From Heloderma charlesbogerti (Eukaryota > Chordata > Lepidosauria > Squamata > Helodermatidae), in NCBI GenBank assembly GCA_026122225.1, contig JANEZZ010002197.1, positions 744,001 through 808,000 of the forward strand: a DNA stretch of 64,000 nucleotides, read 5' to 3'. The position numbers and the translations under genes were made by a program. The notes below the pieces were generated by a model, which was not told where the DNA came from, did no database searches, and was given only the letters and a program-made list of their open reading frames with translations. Of the stretch, positions 20,586 through 30,420 are shown one piece after another; position 1 is the first letter of the stretch; each line of letters starts with the position of its first letter.

Positions 20586-20971
20586 GGGCTCCTTCACACA
20601 GAGCTTTTATCCTGCGATTGAGATTGCTCCTTCACGGAAGTTTGCAGGCTCTTTACATGATGCCAAGACCATGACGTGACCCTCCAGGGCATCTCTGAAA
20701 TGCCCTTTGTTCCATTTTTAATTAGATCCCAGTTAATGATCTATCAAATTCCCTGTTGTGTTCCACTTCAGTTTCCTCCATGAAAAAAGGAAAAGGGGCA
20801 AGAAGAGGAGCAAGATCAATGAAAGATAATGGAAGGCTCAGATACAGGGAGAAGCGGGGGGTGGGGAGGAAGCACGTGTAAAGGGAGTCAGTGGTGATCC
20901 TGCATTTAAAACGGAAGCAGAAAGCCCCATTTTAAAATAAATGCAGGATTTTAGGCTGGTGCAGAGATCCC
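20586..20971 (+). mobile_element. Harbinger-like element, group A copy 2
   Basis: It opens GGGCTCCTTCACACAGAGCT and closes with TTTTAGGCTGGTGCAGAGAT. Internal GAAGCAGAAAGCCCCATTTT matches copies 1 and 5. The TTA flanks are not preserved. Confidence 0.7.
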
Positions 20972-21377
20972 CGCCACCTAAGAATCCACCAATAGCATGT
21001 TAACATTCTTCAGTCTTGCCTCCTGTGGGCCCAACCTGCAGGGGAAGCAATCCCCCCTTCCCCTCCACAGGCCTTACCAGACATGTTGGTTTTCCCTGGT
21101 GGGTTTCTTATGGGAGCAGTTACTTTCTCTTTGCCCCATCAATATTGCCCCTTTTGCTGTTTCCCGCCATGCAAATGGCTACATGCAGCGACTGGAAAAC
21201 AGAGATATTCACCCCAGTGAGTATGTTCATCTTGCCTATTTTGTGAAGGTGCACGTGGACAATGTTGTATCGATGTCAGGCATGTCTACTGGATGGCATC
21301 CATCCCATAGTTCCAAAGTGTATTGCAAGTCCCTTCCTTTCCTTGTGTTGCCTCGCCTGACCAAAAAACTGAAAGTC
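20972..21377. other. Unassigned DNA
   Basis: A 132-codon open frame at 20997-21395 shows no recognised domain and runs into the following SINE, which argues against a real exon. Confidence 0.4.
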
Positions 21378-21600
21378 CCTGTGGTGGGACAGTAGTTAGG
21401 GTATTGGGCTAGGATTGGGGACCGCCAGGCCTCAGTGAGCTGCTCAGCCATGCAGCTCACTGGGTGACCTCGGTGAAGTCACTGTTGCTCAGCCTAGCCT
21501 GCCTCACAGGGTTGTTGTGGGGATAACAGTGGGTAGAACCAGAGATATTGCCATGAGCTCCATGGAGGAAAGGCAGGATTTAAACGTAATATAACATAAA
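21378..21600 (+). mobile_element. tRNA-derived SINE with L2-type tail, old copy
   Basis: Diverged version of the 20.1-kb SINE: TGGTGGGACAGTAGTTAGGG head, GCTCACTGGGTGACCTCGGT, CCTGCCTCACAGGGTTGTTG, and tail GGAAAGGCAGGATTTAAACG. Confidence 0.65.
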
Positions 21601-21764
21601 CTTTCCCCTATTAAGGCCAGGCCATGGCAAGGGGCTACAACTCATGTATCTAGGAGGGAACACAGGGACCTAAACTTGAAGGTATGAGGTCAGTTCTACG
21701 AGCTGGGGGATGGATTCTGAAGTGCAGTGCATAGGACTGGGGCGTGGTACTGCCAGGAACTGAA

Positions 21765-21930
21765 CCTTAGGAGAGTCATTTCAACTATTTAGAATGGGGG
21801 GAAAACTGCACAAAGCCAGGAAACTACCAAACCATCAGTGGCTGGGGGGAAAGGGCTGGGGCCAGGGGAATGGGGTGTAGACATCTGGGGAAACCCAGAG
21901 GGCTGGATTGGGACCCCAGGCCTGAGGCTG
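21765..21930 (-). mobile_element. hAT-like fragment (28.1-kb family)
   Basis: ATTTAGAATGGGGGGAAAAC, GGGGAAACCCAGAGGGCTGG and ATTGGGACCCCAGGCC are the reverse-strand counterparts of the interior of the element at 28092-28436. Confidence 0.5.
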
Positions 21931-22670
21931 TGCCTCTTCAGGATCATCAGCAGTTCACGTTTACTTCCTCCTGTCTCTAAATGTGTCATAAGCCCAGAAA
22001 TCCCCCCCCCCTTTTGCTTGCTTTTCTAGCCCTGATGCTCCCGTGTGATGCCTCCTGAGGTCAGCTGACCATGGTAGCATCACTGCCTGCTGGACTACAA
22101 GCTGGAGTGTCAGCCCAGCCAGCCAGGAGCTCTCTTCCATATCTCCCCAGTCTCCCTGCCCACCAATGGTCACCACACTGGACATTTTGGGGTCAGGCCT
22201 CCCTAGTCTGTGGGAAGTAATGCCGCCTTCTTGTTCACTGGATCAGTGCCTGTGTCAAAGGTACCACTTTGCCTGCAAATACAGGTCGATAGAACTGTGG
22301 TTGGATCCAGGATTTGCCTTCCACTAGAGGAACAGCTGTACCTGTGGAAGGTCCTTCCGCCTGATTTGGGGGAGGGGGATCTCCTCTGTTCTCCCACACC
22401 ACCACTTACCCTGTTCAGCAGGTTCTCCTGACTCTGTGTAGCATTGGGGGTGGGGGGTGGAGGGGCTGCTGTGGGAAGGAGGGAGCAGGGAAGTCCACTT
22501 CCCACAGGGCAGTTGATCCAGCATAAATCTGGGTCCAATTCCTGATAAAGTGGCCTCTAGAAGGCCTCTCCTGGGAGTGTTTTCCCCCCATAACAGAAGG
22601 GAATCACTACTGAGAACACCTCACTTCAGCGTTATTAAGCTATTACCTGGCAAAAAGGTCATGGGTTGGC
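21931..22670. other. Unassigned DNA
   Basis: Several overlapping open frames (22203-22538 minus, 22210-22431 plus) are present but none shows a known domain. The stretch at 22490-22540 resembles 19840-19935 on the opposite strand: both have GGTGGAGGGG..CTGTGGG and 'ATAAACTGTGCTGACATAAG/GGGCAGTTGATCCAGCAT'-like parts. It may be another old repeat. Confidence 0.4.
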
Positions 22671-22679
22671 TTCAGATTT

Positions 22680-22792
22680 AGCCATATTTAGAGTAGATCC
22701 ATTGAAGTCAATGGACCTAAGCTAGCCATGATTAACTTAAGTTCCATTAGCTTCAGCGGTCCTACTCTAATATGACAAAATATGGAACCAAC
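22680..22792. repeat. Palindromic MITE
   Basis: ATTTAGAGTAGATCCATTGA and AAGCTAGCCATGATTAACTT are mirrored by AAGTTCCATTAGCTTCAGC and GGTCCTACTCTAATATGA. A degraded relative is at about 10380-10475. Confidence 0.6.
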
Positions 22793-22794
22793 CC

Positions 22795-22885
22795 AATCAT
22801 TTTTGTCAGATGTTCCTGATCTTATGAGCCACCTTGAGCATCCTGTAAAAGTGGGATTATAAATTAAACATATAAGTAACTGTGA
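22795..22885 (+). mobile_element. LINE 3' tail fragment
   Basis: CTTATGAGCCACCTTGAGCA, CCTGTAAAAGTGGGATTATA and AATTAAACATATA show an L2-like terminus. Confidence 0.45.
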
Positions 22886-23139
22886 CAGTATATATTGGAA
22901 GAGATTTTCAGAGATATACAGGATCTCAAAGATTTCAGTGCTTTATAGGACCTAATCCAGATAACATGGGCCTCCACCATTTCCAGGCCTGAGACCCACT
23001 ACATGTGACAGAGATACAAAATGGTCAATGGTGTTTTTTTTCCCCCTAGTCTTCTCTTTCTTCCCACTGAGCACAATGCATGGCATTCTCTTCCTTCCCT
23101 TCTCATGCACCCTAACCAGGAAAGTGTCCTGCTCTAGAC

Positions 23140-23880
23140 TGAGCCTTGGCTCTTGGCAAGCAAATGGTCAAGCACACAGACTTCAGTCCAAGGAGGTTTA
23201 GGCTAAGGCAGGAGTGGTCAAAATCCAGGCAGAAGTCAGAACACAGGCAAGCAGTCAAACAACAAGGATCAGGCAACAGCAGGGGTGGTCAAGGTAACAG
23301 GCAAGAGGTCAAACACAGTAATTCAGTCAGGTACCTTACTGAGTTCAGAAGCAGGGTCAAGAAACAGTCCAGGGTCAGTAGCACACAACATCCATCACAG
23401 TGCAAGGCACAGGAGACAAGATAGCAGCCACTGGAACCAGCAGAAGCGTTGTTTCCAGCAACTCTCCAGTTATGTGAAAGCTGATATAGCTAAACCTACT
23501 AGAGCCCCACCTGGGGCTCAGCTGCTTTCTGTTAGAGGCTTGTCAGATGTCCTCCTCATGAGGAGGGCCTGACTCATGAGTAGTCCTCTTCAGTAAGTGA
23601 GCACTCCTTCGTCTGGCAACCATCCTATCACGGATCTTAAGGCGTCGGCATTCTCAGGGGCTAGGTGGTGGCTCAGCATCTCCCTCTGCCTCAGAAGCTG
23701 AACTCTCCACCTCTCAAGGAGGCAGATTGAAAGGCATCACCCCCGAGGGTCCCGGGCTGCCCTGGCTAGAGCCAGGGTCTCCTGAGGGGCCAACTGGCTC
23801 TGATCATTCTAGGTCTTCCTCTGAGGATCACTCTGGTAGTGGCAGGACACCTGGGACCATGGCAGAAAGAACCAGCACAT
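23140..23880. repeat. GGTCA/GTCAAAC-rich region, possible LTR-retrotransposon remnant
   Basis: Repeated short blocks (AAATGGTCAAGCACACAG, GTGGTCAAAATCCAGGCAGA, GTGGTCAAGGTAACAGGCAA, GGTCAAGAAACAGTCCAGGG) are followed by a GC-richer section. The pattern is like the untranslated part of a reptile LTR element. No pol frame, primer-binding site or paired LTR is visible, so the class is uncertain. Confidence 0.3.
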
Positions 23881-24399
23881 CATTTGAGATATTCAAGGCA
23901 TGAGCTGCTGCACTTTACCAGGGGTGTGTTTTGGGTTCCCTTCACAGTTCTACTCATTCAGAAACAACATGTCTGGTGCATTTTTCCAAAAGTTGCTTAT
24001 AGTGGCCCTCAGCGAGCCATGTAGATCTTGCCTGTCTGAAGGTCTGAACCACCTTGCCTGTTGTGGTCTCGCTCGTTTCCTCTCACTGTTCCTTCCTCTG
24101 TGGATTCTTTGCAAGAGCCACAGGAGATGTCCTCTTGTGTTGCCCGGTTTTGCTGCATGTGCACCGAGCAAAACTGGCCACAGCAGGCATGCAGTTTCCC
24201 AGAATTAAAGAAGGTGATGTATGTCGTGGGAAGCGATTCACTGTCTCCCTTGGTGCTTGACAGGAGCTCTCCAAGGTACTGATTCCTTACATAATGTAAC
24301 CAAATTCTTCTCTTGCTCTCAGAGAACCTGATCGCTTATTAGTAAAATAGCACTCTAAACTTAAGTGGGTGGCTTGTTCAGAGACCTCTTGGTCCTTCA

Positions 24400-25000
24400 G
24401 ATGACTCCAGCAGTGTCTCCTTGCTGCCCTTAATATTATGGAACAGCCTCCCAGGAAGCCTCCATTTGGCCACTTCTCACTTCCTTTCAAATCGTCCTCA
24501 AAACCTGTATTTTCTGTGAGGCCTTTGGCACAACCTGCTAGTCTTCAGACCCTACAGGGCCAGTAACAAGGATAGGGATGGTTGGCCCCTATGTCAGCCC
24601 CCTGGAATGGCTCGACCTCTTTGCCACACAGCCTGCTCCATCACCTGCCTCTCATGAGGACAAGCACTGGATGCCATTCCCTACTGGCTCCCTCACTCTT
24701 TGCTGATGAAGCAAGCTCACAAGTGGGAGCAATCATGAGGAAGAGGATGAGGATCAATAGCAGCAGGTGACAATGGTGGTAGGAAGGTGGACTCACTGAG
24801 GGAGGGCCCCCCGAAGGGTGTCTTACCCAAGGGCTCTCCAAAACCTGGAACTGGCACTGACTACATATTTGATGTCACATATTCTTCCCTTGTCTATACA
24901 TGCCTCCATTCCCCCCCCCCGCGTTGTCTCCCCTGTGTCATTTTCTAGATTGTAAGCATATTGGGGGCAGGGAGCTGCTGATCATTTTCTGTAGGGTCTC
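24400..25000 (+). mobile_element. L2-type LINE 3' end split by a hAT-like element
   Basis: The left part reads CTTAATATTATGGAACAGCC, TCCCAGGAAGCCTCC and GTCCTCAAAACCTGTATTTT, encoding LWNSLPGSL and the LKT-like tail. The right part resumes with TTTTCTAGATTGTAAGCATA and TTGGGGGCAGGG. The hAT-like element at 24555-24859 lies between. Confidence 0.55.
24555..24859 (-). mobile_element. hAT-like non-autonomous element (CAGTGCCGACTCC family), copy 1
   Basis: On the minus strand it starts CAGTGCCAGTTCCAGGTTTT. It shares GGGCCCTCCCTCAGTGAGTC, the TTCCTACCACCATTGTCACC core and ends CTTGTTACTGGCCCTG. It matches elements at 38.0 and 52.9 kb but lacks part of the middle. Flanking 8-mers match only at 4 of 8. 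Confidence 0.65.
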
Positions 25001-25007
25001 TCTAGAT

Positions 25008-25345
25008 CCGGGATGGGGAACCTGCAGCCCACGTGCCACACCTTAGCATCATCTGGCTGTGCAGACTCTGCAGGCCCATTCTTGCTCTCCAGACCACCCC
25101 TCTGGGAATCGCTTCCTCTTCTCTTCAGACTATGTGGTGTGGGTGTGTGCATGCATGAGACAGAAACAGAGACAGAGACAGAGAGAAGGGATGGTGGGCA
25201 CAGAGAGAGAAAGAGCGATGCAATGCTGCAACTTGCCCACTTTGGGCTCTGCTTCGCCCACCATCAGCTGCGGCCCTCAGTTGACTTTTCCTATGAGTCA
25301 ATGGCCCTTCATAGGAAAAGGTTTCTGCACCACTGCTCTAGACAG
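25008..25345. mobile_element. Possible hAT-like element with GA tract
   Basis: It begins GGGATGGGGAACCTGCAGCC and ends ATAGGAAAAGGTTTCTGCAC CACTG, giving loose inverted ends. A GAGACAGA/AGAGAGAGAA tract lies inside. A left-end relative is at about 1839 (GGGTGGGCAGCCTGCAGCCC). Confidence 0.4.
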
Positions 25346-25924
25346 AGAGAGAGAGAGAGAAGTGATCTGTGTCAAATGGAACTGGAGGGGCCAGAAGGTT
25401 GGAAGGCCTGCCACTGTAATACTGGGATCACCTAGTTATGCCTTCAACCATGTTTTTGCTTTTGTGTGTGGGAGAGGAGGAAGATGAGATCACTCTCGGC
25501 TAGTAGTGTTTTACGTGTGCTAACCACAGCAAACAACCATGGGCTTGTATCATGGGAGGCAGAGGATTAGCTTTGCTGTTGCACCAGTGGGGGGTGGGGG
25601 GAACAGCCTCACACAGGGAACGACAGCTATTTCCTATATTGCCAGAGACATGTGGTTGAGTGACAGATAAAAGAAGCACAGATTCCAATGGATTTTATTA
25701 AAGGGAAAAGAAAAACCAGCATGTGTCTGTGTAGGGATCTTGGAAGGTGAACAAGGGACCGTGTGGTCTGAAGCTGGCCCATGTGCTTTCAAACATATGT
25801 GGACACCATGTGTGCTGAGGTGTGTGTGCCATGGAGACATGGAAAGGAACAGGGGTGTGCAGCATGACTCCTTCCAATTGGCAAGAAGTATGAGTTCTCT
25901 GAACTGGCCATGCACAGGATAAAG
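25346..25924. other. Unassigned DNA
   Basis: Opposing open frames of 60-97 codons have no domain and no repeat was recognised. Confidence 0.4.
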
Positions 25925-26002
25925 CATGGGTGGGGAAACTCCAGCCTATAGGCTGGATGAGGCCCACAAAGCCCCTGCATCTGACCCAGTATGAGCATCT
26001 CT

Positions 26003-26347
26003 AAAAAGGTAAAGGTGTCCCCAACCAGTCGTGTCTGACTCTAGGGTGTGGTGCTCATCTCCATTTCTAAGCTGAAGAGCCAGCGCTGTCCGAAGACGCT
26101 TCTGTGGTCATGTGGCCGGCATGACTGAACACCGAGGTGCACGCGACGCTGTTACCTTTCCCGCCTCAGCAGTACCTATTTATCTACTATTTATCTATTT
26201 ATTTGCTTTCGAACTGCTAGGTTGGCAGAAGCTGGGACTGAAGACGGGAGCTCACTCCGTCACGCAGCACTTGGGTCTCTAACTGCTGTCCTGCCGACCT
26301 TCCGGTCAGCAGTTCAGCGTCTTAACCACTAAGCCACCGCGGCCCCC
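26003..26347 (-). mobile_element. tRNA-derived SINE with BovB-like tail (Sauria type), copy 2
   Basis: Reverse complement of the 9.5-kb SINE: from the right edge GGCCGCGGTGGCTTAGTGGT (A box) and a B box near AGTTAGAGACC, down to AGTCAGACACGACTGGTTGG and ACACCTTTACCTTT. A perfect 13-bp duplication TATGAGCATCTCT sits at 25990-26002 and 26348-26360. The duplicated site is the end of a Harbinger-like element, which dates the SINE as younger. Confidence 0.9.
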
Positions 26348-26586
26348 TATGAGCATCTCTACACCAGCCTAAAATCCCACATTTAATTTACATGTGCTTC
26401 CTTTCCCCCCTCCCCTTTCCCCCTCCTTCTCCCCCTTATCTGAGTCTTCCTTATGTTTCATTGATCTGTCTCCTCTTCTTGCGGCTTTTCCTGTTTCACG
26501 GAGGGAAGTCAAGCAGAACACAAGCAGGGTAATTTGACAGCTCATTATCTCTGATCTATTTAAAAACAGAATAAAGGTAATTTAGT

Positions 26587-27418
26587 CTTATCTGGATTCT
26601 GGATAGACTGGAGCACTGGGCAGAAAACAACAGAATGAGATTTAATAGGGATAAATGACAAGTTCTGCACCTAGGAAAAAGAAACCAAATGCACAGTTAC
26701 AAGATGGGGGATACATGGCTCAACAACACTACAAGCAAGAAAGATCTTGGAATTGTTGTCAATCACAAGCTGAATATGAGCCAACAATGTGATGTGGCTG
26801 AAAAAAAGGCCAATGCGATTTTGGGCTGCATTAATAGAAGCATAGCTTCCAAATCCTGGGAAGTACTAGTTCCCCTCTACTCAGCACTGGTTAGGCCTCA
26901 TCTGGAGTACTGTGTCCAGTTCTGGGCACCACACTTTAAGAAGGATGCAGACAAACTGGAGGGGGTTCAGAGGAGAGCAACGAAGATGATCAGGGGACTG
27001 GAAACAAAGCCCTATGAAGAGAGACTGAAAGAACTGGGCATGTTTAACCTTGAGAAGAGAAGACTCAGGGGAGATATGATAGCACTCTTCAAGTACTTGA
27101 AAGGTTGTCACAGAGAAGCAGGCCAGGATCTCTTCTTGATCATCCCAGAGTGCAGAACACGGAATAACGGGCTCAAGTGACAGGAAGCCAGATTCCGGCT
27201 GAACATCAGGAGAAACTTCCTGACTGTTAGAGCAATACGACAATGGAACCCATTCCCTAGGGAGGTGGTGGGCTCTCCCACACTGGAGGCGTTCAATACG
27301 AGGCTGGACAGCCATCTGTCAGGGATACTCTGACTTGGATTCCTGCATTGAGCAGGGGGTTGGACTCAATGGCCTTGTAGGACCCTTCCAGCTCTACTGT
27401 TCTATGATTCTATGATTC
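26587..27418 (+). mobile_element. CR1 LINE, 5' truncated, complete 3' end
   Basis: It holds the C-terminal third of the reverse transcriptase, the short 3' untranslated region (GGGGGTTGGACTCAATGGCC) and the diagnostic TTCTATGATTCTATGATTC terminus. It interrupts a Harbinger-like element. TAGT occurs at both borders (26583-26586 and 27419-27422), suggesting a 4-bp target duplication. Confidence 0.9.
26689..27180 (+). pseudogene. CR1 reverse transcriptase C-terminal fragment
   Basis: The 163-codon frame reads KDLGIVVNHKLNMSQQCD, ANAILGCINRSI, LYSALVRPHLEYCVQFWAPH, QRRATKMIRGLE and LEKRRLRGDMIALFKYLKG. This is the thumb and C-terminal region of CR1 ORF2, which in a complete element follows an endonuclease and the catalytic RT palm. 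Those parts are absent. The same frame continues past one in-frame TGA with RLNIRRNFLTVRAIRQWNP, so the true C-terminus is cut by a single nonsense change. It is a dead 5'-truncated copy and makes no functional protein. Confidence 0.9.
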
Positions 27419-27747
27419 TAGTGTGGGAGATGGCTAGAGGTTGATGACATCATCTAAAGAGCCCACAGAGGTATGTGAGGGAGCAACCTCAACAGCAGGA
27501 TAAAAGCTCCGTGTGAAGAAGCCCAAAGCCTCCACCTCTGGCCCAACCCCACAGGAATGAGGCTTCCAAATAAGCACCAATGGGAGGCTTTTTAAAAGTG
27601 TGAATTGCTGCACAGGGATGATTTGGGGAGGGCAGGGAGCTGCAGAGGGGAAAGAAGGGTTCACCATCACCTCACTGTGCGCTGTGACCCTCCCAGTGCT
27701 GCAATTCAGCTGGAAAGAGCTTTTCTCAAGCCTAATTCCAGCATGGG

Positions 27748-27912
27748 AAAGGGAGAAGTGTGTGTGTGTGAGGGGGGGGGGATGAATGGGTGTGAAGTTT
27801 GAAAGCATGTGTGTGTGTATGTGTGAATTAATGGGTGAGTGTTATGTGTGGATGTGGGTGTGGGTGTGTGGATGTATGAGAGAGAAAGTGTGTGTGTGTG
27901 TGTGTGCACGCG
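27748..27912. repeat. (TG)n-rich imperfect microsatellite
   Basis: Interrupted TG and TGTGTA runs ending in TGTGTGCACGCGCGTGCATG, an alternating purine-pyrimidine tract that could adopt Z-DNA. Confidence 0.85.
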
Positions 27913-28091
27913 CGTGCATGCACCCAGGGAGTGGGGTCTCCCCTACTTTTTTGCGGGCAGCCCCGCCAAGTTTTATTATGCAACTCCCAGAAAAGAAGGT
28001 GCCGCTTGGGTCGCAAAAGTTTCTCTAGTCCTGCTGCAAGAAGCCTGGCCTTCTGACTTTGTCTGGTCAAGAGAAGAGTACCTCCTAACAG

Positions 28092-28436
28092 CAGGGGTGA
28101 AAAACTTCAGGCCCAGAGGCCAAATCCAGTCTGCTGGGTCCCAATCTGGCACTCTGGGGTTTCCCAGAAGGCCACACATCCTTCCCCTAGACCCATGGCG
28201 TTTCCCCCAACCACAAATTGTCTGGTGCTTTCCTGGCCTTTGTGCCATTTTCCCCCATTCTAAAAATTGAAATGCTTTAAGCTGCAATAAACTGGTACAT
28301 TTTTTGTATTTTTTGTCCAATTCCTTTTGCCTCCCCCACCCCACCCCATCCCCACCACCGGCATGCGGCCCCTGACTGCTTCTCCAAAATGGAATTCTGC
28401 CTTCAGGGTGAAAGAGGTTCCCCCACCCCACCCCTG
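28092..28436. mobile_element. hAT-like non-autonomous element (CAGGGGTG family)
   Basis: The left end CAGGGGTGAAAAACTTCAGG and the right end (other strand CAGGGGTGGGGTGGGGGAAC) are inverted repeats with extra bases in one arm. Both flanks contain CCTAA next to the border. Fragments of the family are at 21.8 and 56.4-57.4 kb. Confidence 0.6.
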
Positions 28437-29156
28437 GCCTAAGCAGACTTCTCATTCTTTGATATAGCAGAAGGTGTCATTATTCCCCCCCACACACACA
28501 CACTACCACCAAAGAGCATTCCAATTCAGGCGCATGACCTCTAGGACAGAGTTCTGAACTGGGCAAACGCTCCAAATCGGAGGTCTCCTGCATGTATCCC
28601 TGTTGGTGTGATTGCAGGCCAGATCTCATTGTTAAAATGCTGCAATAGCTTCAGTTTTATAAATGTGTGTGGGGGGATTAAATCTATTTATAAGTCACTC
28701 TGAACTCCTGGAGATGGGCTGGATAAGGGAAACGAAACAGTCTCCAAACTGAGTGAGAGGAAAGAACTGCGGTCCAGAAGTGGAAAGGGGGGAAAGAGGG
28801 GGTGCTTTCGCCCTTTCTGCCCCTCTGCATTCATCAACACTGCTGTTTGCGACAGCAAGATGTGTCTCTGGCTGTGCTCTGCTGCGGAGTTTCCAACTGA
28901 CCCGATGGAACTGGCTCCTGAATTGTAATGCTACTTGGTGGCGGTGGAGAATTTCCCATCAGCTTGAAAGTTGGTGGATCAGTCCTGGGATAGAAAATTG
29001 CTCAACCAAGTCTGGAAGAGCTGCACCACTGGATCCCCTTGTGCCGAAATTAAGAAAAGGAAGATAATTAAAAATGAAAAGTATGCTTTGGGGCTCATCA
29101 AAAGCAGTCGCTACTTCTCTTATGCAATCATTCTCCACCCATTCAGTAAATATTCT
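28437..29156. other. Unassigned DNA
   Basis: No element recognised. A 104-codon frame at 28753-29067 has no domain. Confidence 0.4.
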
Positions 29157-29217
29157 AATTCCTGGAGGACCATCCTTTCTAATTCCTGGAGGACCATCTA
29201 ATTCCTGGAGGACCATC
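29157..29217. repeat. Triple tandem repeat
   Basis: AATTCCTGGAGGACCATC occurs three times in a row, with an extra CTTTCT between units one and two. Confidence 0.9.
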
Positions 29218-29404
29218 TCGGCTCTTGCATCGGACATAATGGTCTCTAGTCCTGCTTGTGGTCCGGCACCCCACAAATGGGTTGAGGAGGGTAGGGACTC
29301 AAGACAGGGCATTGTCAGTTGTGGCCCCCCTTTGTGGAATTCCTTTCCAGGGCAGGGGCAATTATTATTGTTGTTGTTGTCATTGTTGTTGTTACTGTTA
29401 TTAT

Positions 29405-29632
29405 TATTTGTTATTTATTACATTTATATCCCGCCTTTTTTTCCTCCAAGTAACCCAAGGCAGCGTACATTACCCTCCTCCTCTCCATTTTATCCTCACA
29501 ACAACCCTGTGAGGTAGGTTGGGCTGAGAATCTGCGACTGGCCCAGTGAGCTCCATGGCCAAGTGGGCACTAGAACCTGGGTCTCCCAAGTCCCAGTCCA
29601 ACACTCGAACCACCACACTACACTGGCTCTCA
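29405..29632 (-). mobile_element. tRNA-derived SINE with L2-type tail
   Basis: Reverse orientation of the 20.1-kb SINE: ATTTATATCCCGCCTTTTTT, CCTGTGAGGTAGGTTGGGCT, GTGCACTAGAACCTGGG-like B box and CACCACACTACACTGGCTCT head. Confidence 0.85.
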
Positions 29633-29635
29633 TTG

Positions 29636-29762
29636 GGGAGCCGTCCTGCATGTTTAGACAGAAAAAGGTCCTACAACTCCCAGCATCCCCCAGCCACCAT
29701 GGCTGGGGAATGCTGGGAGTTGCAGGATCTTTTTTTGTCTAAACATGCAGAGGAATGCACCC
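29636..29762. repeat. Palindromic Harbinger-type MITE
   Basis: CTGCATGTTTAGACAGAAAA with CTACAACTCCCAGCATCCCC is mirrored by GCTGGGAGTTGCAGGATC and TTTTTTTGTCTAAACATGCA. TTG flanks both ends. The arms are longer and better preserved than in the other copies. Confidence 0.75.
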
Positions 29763-30311
29763 TTGAAGACCTTTTTAATCTTTTACACAAGTATTTGACT
29801 CCCGATTTGATGGTTTTAGTGTTTTTAGGCTGGATTACTATTGTTTTATTTTAATTGTTTTAGCGTGAAAGTATTATTTTATGTTTGTTTTATTCATACT
29901 TGTTTTATTAATATTGTAAACCACTCTGTGCTCCTTTTGAAGGAAGGGCAGGATATAAGAATTTTAAATTAAATAAAATACATAGCCTTGTACTGCCCAG
30001 TCCCACTACCATGAGCCAAGGGATGTGGTTCTGGTTCAAATGAATTGAAACTGACCAATGAAAAGTAGGTTCACTCTCTTAGATCTGATGCTGGGTTCAG
30101 TTCTGTGACATCATTGCAGTGACCAAGGTAGGCTCCTGATTCTACATCCCTTCTCTCCTGAGAACTGGGACTTGAGTAAATTAAGAATAGGGGTAAGTAC
30201 AACTGCTGAAATTCAAAAATTGCACTGTGCAGATAGATTGCTCCTGTTTAGAAGCTGTTATGCAGAATGCCTGCTAGCAGCTGCTATCCAATGTCACGTG
30301 TTTTGGATTTT

Positions 30312-30415
30312 CATAGGAACACAGGAAGCTGTCTTATACAAACCATGAGTCCATCCCGTACAGTCGACACTGACTGGCAGCAATAGCTCTCCAGGGCTTC
30401 AGGCAAGAATTTGGC
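30312..30415 (-). mobile_element. tRNA-derived SINE (GCTCAGTGGTAGAGCA type), 3' part
   Basis: AGGAACACAGGAAGCTGTCT, CGACACTGACTGGCAGCAAT and AGCTCTCCAGGGCTTCAGGC are the 3' modules in reverse. The tRNA head is missing because a fold-back element follows immediately. Confidence 0.6.
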
Positions 30416-30420
30416 TTATT

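Larger units (their letters stand above)
26351..27524 (-). mobile_element. Harbinger-like element, group A copy 3, split by CR1
   Basis: Left part 26351-26586 opens GAGCATCTCTACACCAGCCT and ends with ATAAAGGTAATTTAGT. Right part 27419-27524 resumes with GTGGGAGATGGCTAGAGG and closes CTCCGTGTGAAGAAGCCC. Joined in order, the two halves parallel copy 4 at 49.5 kb. Confidence 0.8.
29225..29985 (+). mobile_element. L2-type LINE 3' end split by SINE and MITE
   Basis: The left part carries GCATTGTCAGTTGTGGCCCC and TTTGTGGAATTCCTTTCC (VAPLCGIPF). The right part, from about 29765, resumes with GAAGACCTTTTTAATCTTTT (the LKTFLI tail) and ends TTGTAAACCACTCTGTGCTC and GGCAGGATATAAGAATTTTA. Between them are a TTG-type microsatellite, a minus-strand SINE and a MITE. 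Confidence 0.65.

Noticed and set aside
20115..21600. CRISPR-like spaced repeats
   Set aside because: The two copies are diverged SINEs in a vertebrate genome, with no regular spacing or short palindromic units.
27706..28070. His/Thr-rich peptides around the TG tract
   Set aside because: Microsatellite translation.
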